Of a stretch of 64,000 nucleotides of DNA, positions 45,466 through 57,740 are shown one piece after another. The stretch's first letter is position 1. Each line of letters starts with the position of its first letter. This DNA comes from Allolobophora icterica (taxonomy: Eukaryota > Annelida > Clitellata > Crassiclitellata > Lumbricidae), in assembly GCA_963556255.1 (NCBI GenBank), contig OY744605.1, positions 37,285,608-37,349,607 of the forward strand, given 5' to 3'. Position numbers and translations under genes: made by a program. The notes under the pieces are model-generated. The model was not told where the DNA came from. It did no database searches and worked only from the letters and a program-made list of their open reading frames with translations.

Positions 45466-46450
45466 TGTAAGTAAGTAAGTAAGTAAGTATATCCTTTATT
45501 AATCCAACTGCTAACCGCATTTTGGTTTACACATGTATATCACGTCCAGATTAAAGTACTAAGGCCTATATTCCGGTGAAAATCATCCTAACTATGAAAG
45601 ATTTACGAGCTAGACTGTCAGCAGTCGGGAGAACCCGATTATGAACACGGGGTCGCAAAGTATAACCCGTATGCTTAACAGGAGGTAATAGCACATGAAG
45701 CACATGTGTAGGACATGTAAGGACGGTCGTGAAAAGTTTAGAATCAGCAGTACGGATCAATTGTTCGAATCTAGGGTAGTCCACAGGAAGATAACCAGCT
45801 TTAACCAGTCTCCTAAATATTGCCTGTAGTCTCTCACGTCCCCTCTGCCCCACATAACCCCACCAAGCGGACGCAGCGTACGTCATCCTCGCCACTGTGG
45901 TAGCTGTCACCACATCGTACATTGAGGGGCCAAGTAGTCCATGAGTAGTCAGGATCCGTAATGCATACATTGATTGTCTTGCACCAGTGCATAGATTGTC
46001 AACATGCACGTCAAAGCAGAAGTCATCGGAGAGCGTGACACCCAAGATCTTCATGGTTCTGACTCTGGAAAGACCAGGAATCTCCATCGGCTGGTTTTCA
46101 TTCAGTTTTCTTCTCGGCTTACGGACAACCATTTCCTGGGTCTTTGCTTGGTTAAGCTTCAGATTACATCTCGCAGCCCAGATCTCGATGTGCCTGATTT
46201 CCGAGTTTATCAGGTTGCTATTGGCAGCAGGAACCAGGAGATAGGTATCGTCAGCGTACTTGAGTATCCGGTTAGTTGGATGTTTAGGTTTAAGTTTGGA
46301 TATTGCTGTTAGGAACAGTATCGGACCAGTTCCTGATCCCTGGACAATACTGCAGTTGATTTCAATCGCCGCAGAGGTAATTCCTTTAAACTTAGTGCAA
46401 TGTTGTCGTTGGTGATGGTTATATTTTCTGATGATCATTTTACTGAGCAT
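45466..46450 (-). mobile_element. Jockey-like LINE reverse transcriptase fragment
   Basis: A 294-codon open minus-strand frame: GSGTGPILFLTAISKLKPKH, RILKYADDTYLLVPAANSN (YADD active site), CNLKLNQAKTQEMVVRKPRR, VRTMKILGVTLSDDF, TYAASAWWGY and RERLQAIFRRLVKAG, ending with ARKSFIVRMIF. The first catalytic Asp region is missing because the element is 5'-truncated. The 3' UTR ends with CTTTATTAATCC (+ strand sense) and a (TTAC)n tail. The intact frame indicates a relatively recent insertion. It would lie in the first LAR intron if the 41290 exon were real. Confidence 0.9.
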
Positions 46451-47149
46451 AAATTCAGAAGTGGGTTGAATTTGTTGAAAGTTTATATGGTTTCATGTAT
46501 TTATACTGCTTCCCTCTTTTGTTATGCTCTTCTCTTTGAATGTTACCAACAAGACAATTTTAATTACTTTAACCGTTATAGACAAAAAAATGAAAATTTT
46601 CTTGAATATTTCAACCTTCCCTTGCCCAGCAACTGCAACTCTGTAAACATCATGATTGTAACCTTTACTGTGTGCATGTGATAAGGTACTCCCACTGTCT
46701 CCCAGGCCTGCCCTCCTTATATTTGACCCTGCTTTTATTGTTATTATTAGCACACATTTATTAAATGCTACAATGTAATGACCGAGCGTCAATCAGTGGC
46801 GCAAAGCAATTGCGTGTGAAAGACTTTCTCAAGGTCTGTACACAGTAACTGTTTCCTGGAAGGCTCAAGCCTCTACTGTCTGTGTTGCAAGGCCAGCACT
46901 CTAAGAAATCAGCTACTGATTGGATAGAGCTACCAATTGGTTAGAACTGATGTTATGTGTGTGTATATCGCTGCATTTATTTGACCTGGTCAGAGAACCT
47001 TTCAAAACATTGCAGTCAATAACTGCAATGCAGAGCCTAACTGGAGTGGTTCTCTGCAGTGGATTGTGATTTTGGAATCTGGTTTTGGTTAAAAGCAACT
47101 ATCTGTAGTGGTGATACAGAAGTTTCTAGATTAAAATAGAAGAACATAA
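46451..47149. other. No gene seen
   Basis: AT-rich; no feature supported. Confidence 0.4.
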
Positions 47150-47720
47150 ATGTATGCCTTTGACACTTGAAGTTCCTAGAAGGTGTATGCATTCATGTTG
47201 GATCTCTTTGTGTGTGATACTGGAAACAAGAAAAATGTTTGAAAGCTCAAGTAAAGTGACCACCATCTGCATAAGTGAATGAATACTGCATGGTGAGCAG
47301 AACCATGTAATACAGTTCGTGTATGAAATGGAAGGTTGTTCCAAATAGAACAGTCCACGGCATGAGAAGGATCATTCAGCCTCAGTTTCTGTGTGAAGTA
47401 ACGCACCTGGAATCACTGGCAAAAGAATGTAGCAGTCACGGACCTGACAGACTCAGGTGTGGTAACGCAGTTCCCTATGTAGGCCCTACGCCTGGATAGG
47501 TACAGATCACTAATGCTCGTTCCATCAGCAGAATCTTGAAAAGCAGGTTAGTGTTTCTTGCTTATATTTGGATCTATGAATAAATTTGGTTGGGTGGCAC
47601 CAGAGCTGATGTATGTTGAACTTTGGCAGAACTGCCAAGGTGAAGTTGCAGAGGTCGGTGAGCGTCGTGATGAATGAATTAATACGGGCAGCAGTGATGT
47701 TGAGAGACAGCTTACACTAT
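47150..47720 (-). mobile_element. Decayed L2/CR1-type LINE
   Basis: The minus-strand translation gives INSFITTLTDLCNFTLAVLP, the decayed form of the F..SRLDYCNSLL.GLP motif, and about 300 bp later AVDCSIWNNLPFHTRTV, the decayed WNSLP block. The order and strand are consistent with one old element. Confidence 0.45.
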
Positions 47721-49576
47721 ATGATTTCTAGCCGACATTTTCACAGTGTCTGAAATTCAGATCCAAAATGTTTCATTGTTGCCTAGGGATTGGCAATGAC
47801 TGGGTTGTCTTTTTTATGAAGACATTAATCATTTTTAGAGTCAGATGCAGTTAGTGCCATATTTATTATTTACAGTGAAAGCAACGAAATCGCTGTAGAC
47901 CCACATCTGAAATGTTATCTACATTTGGCAATGCACAAGAGACGCAGTGTTAAATTGGACATTGCACTCTTTCAGTTCTATCGTGAACTGGGTCATGATT
48001 ACCGGTATATCCGATTATATCCATTGGCTTGACCTGGAGTGACTGTGCCAATCCAGCGGATATAATTAATCAGTATCAAGCTGACACTGTGATTTATTTC
48101 TGTCCTGAAAGCCGATGCTTATCCACCGAAGGAGATGGCATTGTAATGAAGATTAACTTGCCACCGTGACAAACAGTGTCCATTAGTGGAGCGAATTCCT
48201 TTAAACAGAGGCCAACTAATGCAAGAATTCAGTTCTTGTTATGCAGAGTGGACGAACACATCAGGATTATTTCACTATGAGTTCTATGCTGTCTGTTATT
48301 ATTTCCTATTTAACAATCTATAATTTAAAACTAGTTTATTTTGTCATAAGGAAGTAATGATCGGATTTTCTATTTGACAGTCAGTAGGTCATTTTTGATG
48401 TTTTGAACTGATACCATGAAATTTGAACTAATATAATAAAAACTGAATGTTTTATTTTTGCCAACATTGGGATCTTCATTATCACCATTATGACGATAAC
48501 TTACTATGTCATTTCTGTTCATCTTCACTTGTTGCGAGTCTTTTTAGAGAGTAGATTAGCGACTGAGATAGGATACTCAATCACCCCATAATTGTATTAT
48601 ATATAAGCAGTACAGTAGTTTTCTTCCAACTTATGCTGCCTTACCAGGTGGTATTGGTATATCATCATCTTGGTCATCATCGGCATCATCATCAATCCAT
48701 CATCATCATCGTCAAACTCTATATGGTGCCTGTTTCTTATGCCAAAAATGTCAAATTATGTCACTCTAGATTGCCAATGAGCTGGCGGACTCATCATGCA
48801 ACCTGATTTATAGCTTGCCAAAATCTTATGCAATTGAATGAATAGAAGTTATTTATCTGCCTAATAATTGCAATATGTATACCTTGTTTATGCCACTCTA
48901 GAATATGAATGAATTTTGATTAGATTTGATTAGATTTGCCTTTGAAATTTCCTAGCACAAGCATGAGATGAGGATATGATGTTGATAATTTGCATTGTTA
49001 TGTATACTATTGTGACTGATTAGGTTACAGTGTTTCTGGGAGTGTTCTTCTGTGGAATTCTTCAGATATCCTCAGTTGTTATGAAATGCAATGTGATTTT
49101 GATTGGTTTTGAGTGTGCTACAATGGGTGATGAGATTAGTTCCGGATAAAGAATGACATGTTTAGCTCTGAGTTTGTGGTAATTTGTGTTTTTGAGTTAT
49201 ATCTGTCTCTGGGTTATATGCTAGCATCGAGATTGAGTGATTAGATTACTGTAGTCGTTGCACTGAGCTGATTGTTTTTGTTCAGCAAATTCAGGCTATG
49301 GAAGTATTGAGAATAAATAAGGCTGTTACGTATATACTGTGGGAGAAATTTAGTTCTGACTTCGGAAACATCTGCAGTTCTTTGGAACAATTGAGTTTGG
49401 TATGTAGGTCTATGTTGTTTTGGCTGAGTGTTTTCATAGGCATAATTTACTGGGGGTATGAGGGTACTAGACCAAAGTCATGCCGCTGAGTGTTTCTGTA
49501 GACAGGCATTACTGTTATCTCTTGTAAATCTCTGATTATAGAAAAGCCATACTTGTTGAACGTTATCATTTCCTAG
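47721..49576. other. Upstream intron or intergenic DNA of the LAR gene; no exon seen
   Basis: Unique-looking sequence with CATCAT-type trinucleotides near 48660-48710. I found no splice-bounded coding exon, and no signal-peptide exon with a convincing donor. Confidence 0.4.
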
Positions 49577-49882
49577 AAGCTGCAAAGATTCTCTTCACCC
49601 CGAAGAATAAAAAGGTCGCAGAGAATGGTGTCGTGAGTTTTTTCTGCAGAGCATCTGGAAACCCACTTCCAGAAGTTCACTGGCGCAGGGCAGGGAAGCG
49701 TATTAGTCCCAAGGATAATCGATACATGGTTCTCGCCATGCTAGGTGGATCAGCATCGGTCATGCGTGTCGATTCTGCAAAACCTGGACTAGATAATGGG
49801 CTGTTTGAGTGCGTTGCAACAAATGGACTTGGGGATCCAGCTGTTGCCATCGCTGTGCTAGAAGTCTATCCTGAAGAGCAGG
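49577..49882 (+). CDS. LAR-like exon: Ig domain 1
   Basis: The acceptor TTTCCTAG and donor CAGG|GTGAGC bound 306 bp in phase 1-1. The translation has the first Ig cysteine in [15 protein letters not shown], the core Trp (HW), and the second cysteine in [16 protein letters not shown]. The basic loop [13 protein letters not shown] corresponds to the lysine-rich loop that binds heparan and chondroitin sulfate in vertebrate LAR/PTPRS. The exon ends VLEVYPEEQ, equivalent to the conserved linker to Ig2. The upstream partner exon must end in phase 1. Confidence 0.92.
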
Positions 49883-52800
49883 GTGAGCATCAACTGTCGC
49901 CTTTATGCTTTTAAAGAGATTTCCTATTCTCTGTTGTGCTGTGTTGCAATTGGTTTTGGTCATATGATGTAAAACTCACTTTTCTTTTCTATTCAGTTTT
50001 GATTTATTAAATTGATTTAATTATTGGAGATAGATTTATAAACTTCCACTATGCCAGGAATACGTAACCAGTCATTTAAATAAGTTGCTTTTTATATTAT
50101 ATACAGCTAGGAAAGGTATATGCCTGTAGAGAAGTCACCCATGACAGAAATATTGTCCCAAGGGCAAATGATCTTTGACTGAGTTGCACACCACACACAA
50201 TCACAGCAATCCAACAATAAAACAACCTTTGTTGACCTTTCACAGTTAAATGGTCAATTGACTATATCATTGTTTTTACACATAACTCTTAATATTTAAT
50301 AAGCAGTCATAATATTATAACTGTTTAAACTTCTGAATTTATTTGTGTAAAAACAAAACTGAACAGTTTTTATTTCAAGACTTATTTTGCCAGGGTAATG
50401 ATTTTTACTAGCCTGAAGGAGATGCAGAAGAAGAGTGATCCCTTAAGCTAGCTGGAGAACCATGGGTAATTGGGTATGAAGTGTTAGTGAATAGATTTTT
50501 CTTAGCCTTGGCACATATAGATGTAGGAGGAGGGGGCTATTGCCCCCAAAATTTAGGGCTTTCTTTTTTCAGGCAAGTAGGCATGAGTGACTATAAATGC
50601 ATGACACCAGTTTAGGATTTATTTTGGTCTTGGTTAGAAGTAATATTTTGCCCCTCATAACTGAAATTTCCCCTATGCCTATGGCGGCACTTGAGGACAG
50701 GGAGCCAATCCTCTCCCTTATCTTCTGGTCTTCCCACTGATAATGTATGGTCAGTGTACTCATTATAACTGAGTTGGATAGGAGGCACAAGTGAAGCAGA
50801 AATAAAACAAATTTCTGCTCTGGCGGGGATTTGAACCCCCAACCTCTCGGTTGACAGTCCAATACACTAACTACCAGACTTTTGTTCACCCCTTTGACTT
50901 GAACATTATTGACTGTTGGACATGGTAGACTTTTTCAAGTTTGTTGTGTTTCAGTTCCAAATGGATATCCTCGAATTGTGGTTAATCCGACACTGAAGTC
51001 TGTGGAAAAGGACAAGGATACGACCTTAGTATGCAGTGCATCCGGCTATCCTGAACCTGTAATTTCTTGGCTCAAGGACTACATTCCAGTCAACATTTCA
51101 GATTCACACATAAAAATTATGCAATCAGGTAGAATAGAAAGGAACATATGTCGTTTGTATTTGAAGGATCTGATGTTGATAGATTGGAATTATTAAAATA
51201 TTAAAGTTTAGCATTTTTTTATCCTGAACATCATTCACAATTTCTATTGTACTAACTTATAAATAATATATTAACATATTGATATCGTCAGGTTAAGACT
51301 TTAGTTCTGTGCACTGTAATCCTGGAGAATTATTTTCAAAGCTAAATGTCCTATTATTGTATTGTATTGTATTGTATCTGGAAATTTATAAAGCGCCTCT
51401 CGCAGAATAACTATTCAGAGGCGCTCTCAACACAGAAGCCCCGGGGAAACAGAAATGCCTTTAGGGAACCCGAGACCGATGAGGAAAATCCAGTCATTAG
51501 TTTGGCCCTGAGCAGAGAGGGAAGGTCATTCCAGATCGTGGGACCCACTACAGCAAACGCCCGGTGCTGGGCCAAGGCAGTTTTAGCCCTGGGAACAAAA
51601 GATCAAGCCGATTTACAGAGCCCAATGAGCGAGAAGAAGATGCAGATAGCGGTTCTCGCAGATAGTTCGAGAGATATTATACACAGTATCTATGTACATA
51701 ATATATTGTAGTGGTGCCATTGGATGTTTGGACCTGCTTGAGGACAGAGAACTTGGAGAGAGAGAGAAATAATCTGTTGTGGGCAAAATTAGTTGATAAT
51801 TACCATAATGATGATTGCCTTGCATTGGTAGTCATGAATAAACATGATACCTTCATTATCTATAATTATATCAGGCTTGATGACATGTGTACAATGAGTA
51901 GACTGCTAATGACTTCTAAGTAACGGTTTGTGCCTTTCTCTTTTTTGCTTTTGGTTGCATTCATTCTCTGTTGTTGCTTCTGCCTCTTTGGCACAATAAA
52001 GACGTTCCAAATCCTTTCTCTTTGAGAACACCGAGCCTTGAGTTTCGAATCTTGCTCACTGATATTATTCATTCTATTTATAATGTAATAATCTGTGCAA
52101 ATCTAATCTAATGATTTCAATAGCATTGTTATAATGATCCAAAGACATCAATCAATGGTTGTTTTTAATGAAATTTTAGTCAAAACTGAAGGAACCAGGT
52201 GAGATTCCAATCGGTGATGTGCAACGATATGTCATAAGCATAAAATCTGTATTTCTTCTGAACCCCTGAAAATGATGTCATTGTATATATATATTTAAGA
52301 TTATTATCGCTGGTTGGCCATGATCAGAAGTCAATATAAATGAAGAGGTTTATATCTTACTATGTCTATGTTGCCTCCTTTCTTCTTTTAATCTGTTGTT
52401 TTTTTCGGACCTAGGAACATTACTCATCACAAGAAGCGTGGAGTCAGATGAAGGGAAGTATGAGTGCGTGGCTGAGAACCAAGTTGGAGTTGCATACTCC
52501 TATGGTGCCAATTTGTACGTCAGAGGTAAGAGGAATTGTCCTAAACAACTTATGCAGACATGATTCATTGTTGATGAAACTGGTCAAATATTTTGATAGC
52601 AAACGCTTCAGATTTCCAGAGATGTAGTTTCAGAATGACTTTTTTTGCAAAATTTTTCCATTTTCCATTTTATTTCTTTGATTTATGATATGATAATGGA
52701 ATGAATAAATAAAAAATACATGTTGGAGTTGATGAGGAGTCAGGGAGGAGGCAGAGGAGGAAGAAGATTATTTATGAAGATAACTTTTAATGGTGTACTG

Positions 52801-55800
52801 AAGTTCATCATTGTCATCATCGTTAGCACCATCACCATATCATGAATTGTAATCATCCTCATCATCAGCACTGCACTCAAGTGCCTCTCATCATTATTAT
52901 TATTGTCATCATCATTATCAAAGATTTTGCTACTGCTACTACTATTCTGCCACTTTTAATAACGCTACTTTTTCTAATAGAACTATACTATGTGAAAACC
53001 CTGTTTATTTTGTGATGGTAATAGTTAGACGTGTTCCTCCGCACTTCTCAGTTCGCCCAGATGATGTTGAGGTGATGCCTGGCAGTGATGTCAATTTGAC
53101 ATGTGTTGCCTCTGGGTCTCCGATGCCGTATGTCAAGTGGCGCCTTGGTGGTCTTGAACTGACCAACGAAAATGAGATTCCGATTGGCCAGAACGTCCTA
53201 GTACTCCGAGACGTCAGGGAGTCAGCAAAATACACTTGTGTTGCTTCCTCAGATCTTGGCAATGTTGAAACAATGGTTGATGTTTCCGTTAAAGGTATGT
53301 AGAAAAGGCATGGGGATTCAGTAATGTTACAACAACAAAGCATAACGTGACAAAAGTTGAGCTGATAACATAGAATTCTGCAAGATTTTCTGTTCATTGC
53401 ATAATCTTTCTTGATGTTTAACTTTTACAAGCATGTAACTGGCACAGTGTTAGCTTTTGATAGATGTCTTCTGCCCAATTTTTTCTGATTGTTATCTTAA
53501 CACTAACCTAGAAAAATGTTGTTCAAAGTTGATCCCGTTATGAAGAATTGCATGCTAACTGTTTATCTGTTGTAACTGATTCTTTGCTTGCAGCCTCTTT
53601 GTAGAAATTGTATGGTGGTTTGCATTTGCAAAGATTTTTACAAATGATAAAACGCAGTTTCTTGTTTTTGATAAACATCATTGAAGCCAATACAGAAGTA
53701 TCTCTGATGATTGATGGTCCAACGCTATAAACAGGATCCATCAAGTTATAATAGAAATCATGTGAACAATGGCATCTTTGTGTGAAGAGGCTAAGTCTTT
53801 GAGATGATGGAACAAGTGATAATTTATGCTTTTAGTTATTGATATTTCATCTCTTTGGTCTTAAGAAAAGCTATCTTGTGAGTAGTATATATTGCTGCAA
53901 CTCATGTTAAGATTCCTTTGTGCTGCTTTTGGTAACAGGAATTTTGTTTTCTTTTTCTTATTCAGCTCTTCCAAATCCTCCAACTGACCTGGTTGCTTCT
54001 GAGGTGACTGGTTCTTCGGTGAAGCTGTCGTGGCTTGCACCCGGTGGTGAATCAGTGGAGTCTTACGTGATTCAGTACAGGCGGAAAGATGCGATGCTTG
54101 GTCTGCAGATGAATGAAGCGAAAGACGTCTGGACCACCGAGTATGTCGTGCGCCACCTCAGTCCATTCACCATGTACGAGTTCTTCGTCTCTGCTGTCAA
54201 TAACATTGGTCGTGGGGTTCCAAGCTTTCCACTGAATGTTCTGACTGGAGAATCAGGTTGGATTAATCAATTTTATTATATTCAGAAAATTATTTAATTA
54301 TTCTACTATATAATGCAAATGGTATGACATGTTAAAATACTTGTGCGTATTCATCTGGATATGTGTATGCGGCCAAGATAGTTGCATGTTTCTCTGGGAA
54401 ATCATTTATGATCAATTGCTCAACAGTTTCATTCGTTCGGACTTATAATGTGACCTAGTATGCATTCTTGGAGTTATATCTATCTTTCACCACATTTTCT
54501 GAGTGTTTTAGTTGGGGTTCAGGCATTTGTAGTCAGGGTCTCATTGCTGTGGACTCATCCATCCAAAGGGGTTTCAGGTTACTAACTTGGCAGTAAAGAC
54601 CAAGAGAGTCACTGGATCAGTGCTGACCGTTCTATAGTGCTGACATTCTGCGAACAATTGCCAGCTGCTAGCAATGCTATCCTCCACAGACTCGGTGGCA
54701 GAGGGATGCCTTGAGGCAGCGTCTTCTATCATCCCTTGAGGAGTTGCTTGGTGTTGGGGCTCGTGTTTTGCTAGTCTGGTTGCTATTTGTGTATCCTCTT
54801 CTTTGGTGCTATGTAGTTCAGGAACTCTAGACATGTCTACTTTCAGCTCTGGATGAGAATTCATTGTTTATATATATATACTGTAATGAAGACAATACCA
54901 TTTTAGTGATAATTAAATTTGGCTTATTAAAACAACATATCACTGAAGCGATTAAAGTCAGAATATTGATTGATTTTATGAAGATTTTATGATATTTGGA
55001 GATTCATTGTGTTTAGAAACTCCACCATAGAGCTGAGTTTTGCTAGCCCTTTGGATTTCTAATTTACTTTTGAACCCATCTCATCTGCTGGATCAACGCA
55101 GGGACGTAAATGACTTGTCTGCGAGTTTTCTGAGATGATGCCCTGCTTAGACACAGCTTGCCTTTATCGGGAATACAAGGTCTATTGCTTTGAAATGATC
55201 ATTCGATATCACATTATTTCCAGCAGCTGGCCGCCGGGCATCTATCTTTCTCATCAATGATGAGATGGCATTCCGGCCAGCCATAAGCCACCACAGCATC
55301 TGGATGATGCAGTTAGCATTTTGACATGTGATGCCGCTGATGCGTGGCTCATTGTGGCAGCTCGGATAAAATGTGCTCAGTTTTGCCATTCGCTCCTGTG
55401 GTCCCATGGAGTTTTTGGGTCACCCTGCCGCGTATAAATCAAAGAATGCAGCTTTTGTCGCTGGTCGGAGATAAGGCTTCCGTTGGGCCAACGATTGTCG
55501 CACCATCGATTTTCTCTGCAAGTAGATTTTTTATTTAATTTCTGCAAACAGAGGACTTGGGATTACAAAGCTGGAGTTATTGATCGGACTCTTATCAGGA
55601 AGTCAGTTTTTGTATTTTTCGTTTTCTCCGAGAATATGATATCGTTTCCTTGAAGCAGTTTAAGTTATTTAATCAATGAATTTTCAACATGATATATGTG
55701 TATATGTATCTGGCTATTTGGATAGTGTCTACTAAAAATCTCACAAGAGCACTAAACAAGTCTGTGTAACAGATCTACAGCCGTTCGATTTGATGTGAGC

Positions 55801-57680
55801 TGACAGTGTTTTCTGAACTGTATGTGACAATATAGTATGTATATTTAGTGAAAGACTGTATAAGGTAATTTAATACTTTATACTTTATTATTTCGCTCAA
55901 AGCAGAAACACGAGGATTAGAAAAACGCAAAACGAAAAAAAAAAGCTAAAATACAAAGAACATAAAAATACAAAAAACACCAACTCAAGCTAAAACTCCC
56001 CAGAGGTGTAAGCATTATAAACCTGTGATCTGATGTAAGACATGTTCTTTACTGACACACCGAGACCATTAACTAGATAATTAAATTCGTGTCCATAACT
56101 GAATGTCAACGACAGCGCGTTGAGTGTACCATTACCAGCATCTAGCATTTTCATGTAGTTTAAACGTGGCAATAAAGTCTAAACTGCCTAGAGTCCTAGA
56201 CCTACAATAAATTCTCATACTGTTTCCCATTTATGGAAACCAAACAGTTAATGATACACATTATTCCAGCAAGCATTTAGTTTACTGAGGTGAGATTGAG
56301 AAAACCTCACTGCTACTGAGCCATTTCTTAAAACTGGGTAGGTGGACATTTATATAGATCCTTTTGTGAGTCTCAAAATGTGTCGGTTGGACGGGACAGC
56401 CGTTAGTTGACGTGATTTTAAACTGACTGTTGGTCTGTAGTGTGATTTAGCGTTAAAGGATTACTCAAGAAGATGAAAAACTGTGCTAGAAGCCTCACTT
56501 AAGTCGGCACACGAAAGTTTCCTACTGTCACACTGACTAAGCTAAAAATAGTATTCTTAGCTACCAGCTATATACCAAGAGCAAAGTGGCAAGTCTTGCT
56601 TTAATAGTCTTACTTCTACTTCTCTTACTTCAGTCTTCTTACTTGTCTTGCATTAGTCCTACTTGTACTTGTCTCACATCAGTCTTATTTGTACTTGTTT
56701 TGCAGTCTTATTTATACTCCACTCAACTGAAGATGGCGTCTTTTGTGGATTACTGGTAAACAATTTTGAAGATGGCTTCTATGTGGGCTTCACAACTAAA
56801 GATGCTTCTATAAGTGCCATGCACTTGAAGATGGCTTCAGCTTATGAAGTACCATTAAAGATAGCTTCTATGTGATCCATTCAATTCAGGGTGGCTTCTA
56901 TGAGGGGCCATGCAGCTGAGAATGGTCTCAGTCTGACAAATCCAAAGAATTATGCAGTCTACATTGACAACAAGGCCATAACGGAGATGCTTACTGGAGT
57001 TATTGCCAGTGTGTCTGTAGATGACAATGATTGTGATGATATTTATTTCGTCTGTTATCAGCGCCCACTGGAGCACCACAGAATTTTACTGCGATTGGAA
57101 TAAGTTCAACGGCTGTTCGCCTCCAGTGGGATCCGCCGTCAGTAATTCACCAGAATGGGGAAATCCTTCTCTACGAGGTCATGCATCATCAACGGGGAAA
57201 TCCCGCGGCTGCAATGATGGCCAACATGACAGAGACAACAATAATTGTCAACGGTCTCGAGCCAACGACGGATTTTATATTCCAGATCCGTGCCTACACA
57301 AGAATAGGACCAGGACCATGGAGCAATCGCCTGCCCTTCCGAACATTTCCAACCAGTAGGTTCATCACAGTAGTATAAATATGGAAGAGGAATAATTAGA
57401 ATTATGTTCAGCCTGTACATTAATATAATGATGCATGCATACATGGGGGCTTTGCAGCTGATTTGTTAGAGCAGTCGGCTTGTAACGCGGAGTGTACTGG
57501 TTCAAACCGCCTCTGAGACAGTTACTGTGTAGGGACCTTGAACAGGTCCTTCACTTACAATTGCTTTGCACCTCGGATTCAGTTTTTACTGCTGTTGCAT
57601 GCATAGTAAATGCAATTTAATAATGATAATACAATAATAATAATAATAATTAATAATGAGAATGCTTATGATGATGATGG

Positions 57681-57740
<60 letters not shown>

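Noticed and set aside
46795..46815. CAGTGGCGCAAAGC as a hAT terminus
   Set aside because: No matching inverted end or 8-bp duplication found nearby.
50815..50880. Functional tRNA gene on the minus strand
   Set aside because: T-arm and acceptor ends pair, but the D and anticodon stems do not. It fits a tRNA-derived repeat or pseudogene better.
54574..54864. 96-codon minus-strand ORF in the LAR intron
   Set aside because: The composition is protein-like, but I recognise no domain and see no splice or promoter support. Left as unexplained rather than called a gene.
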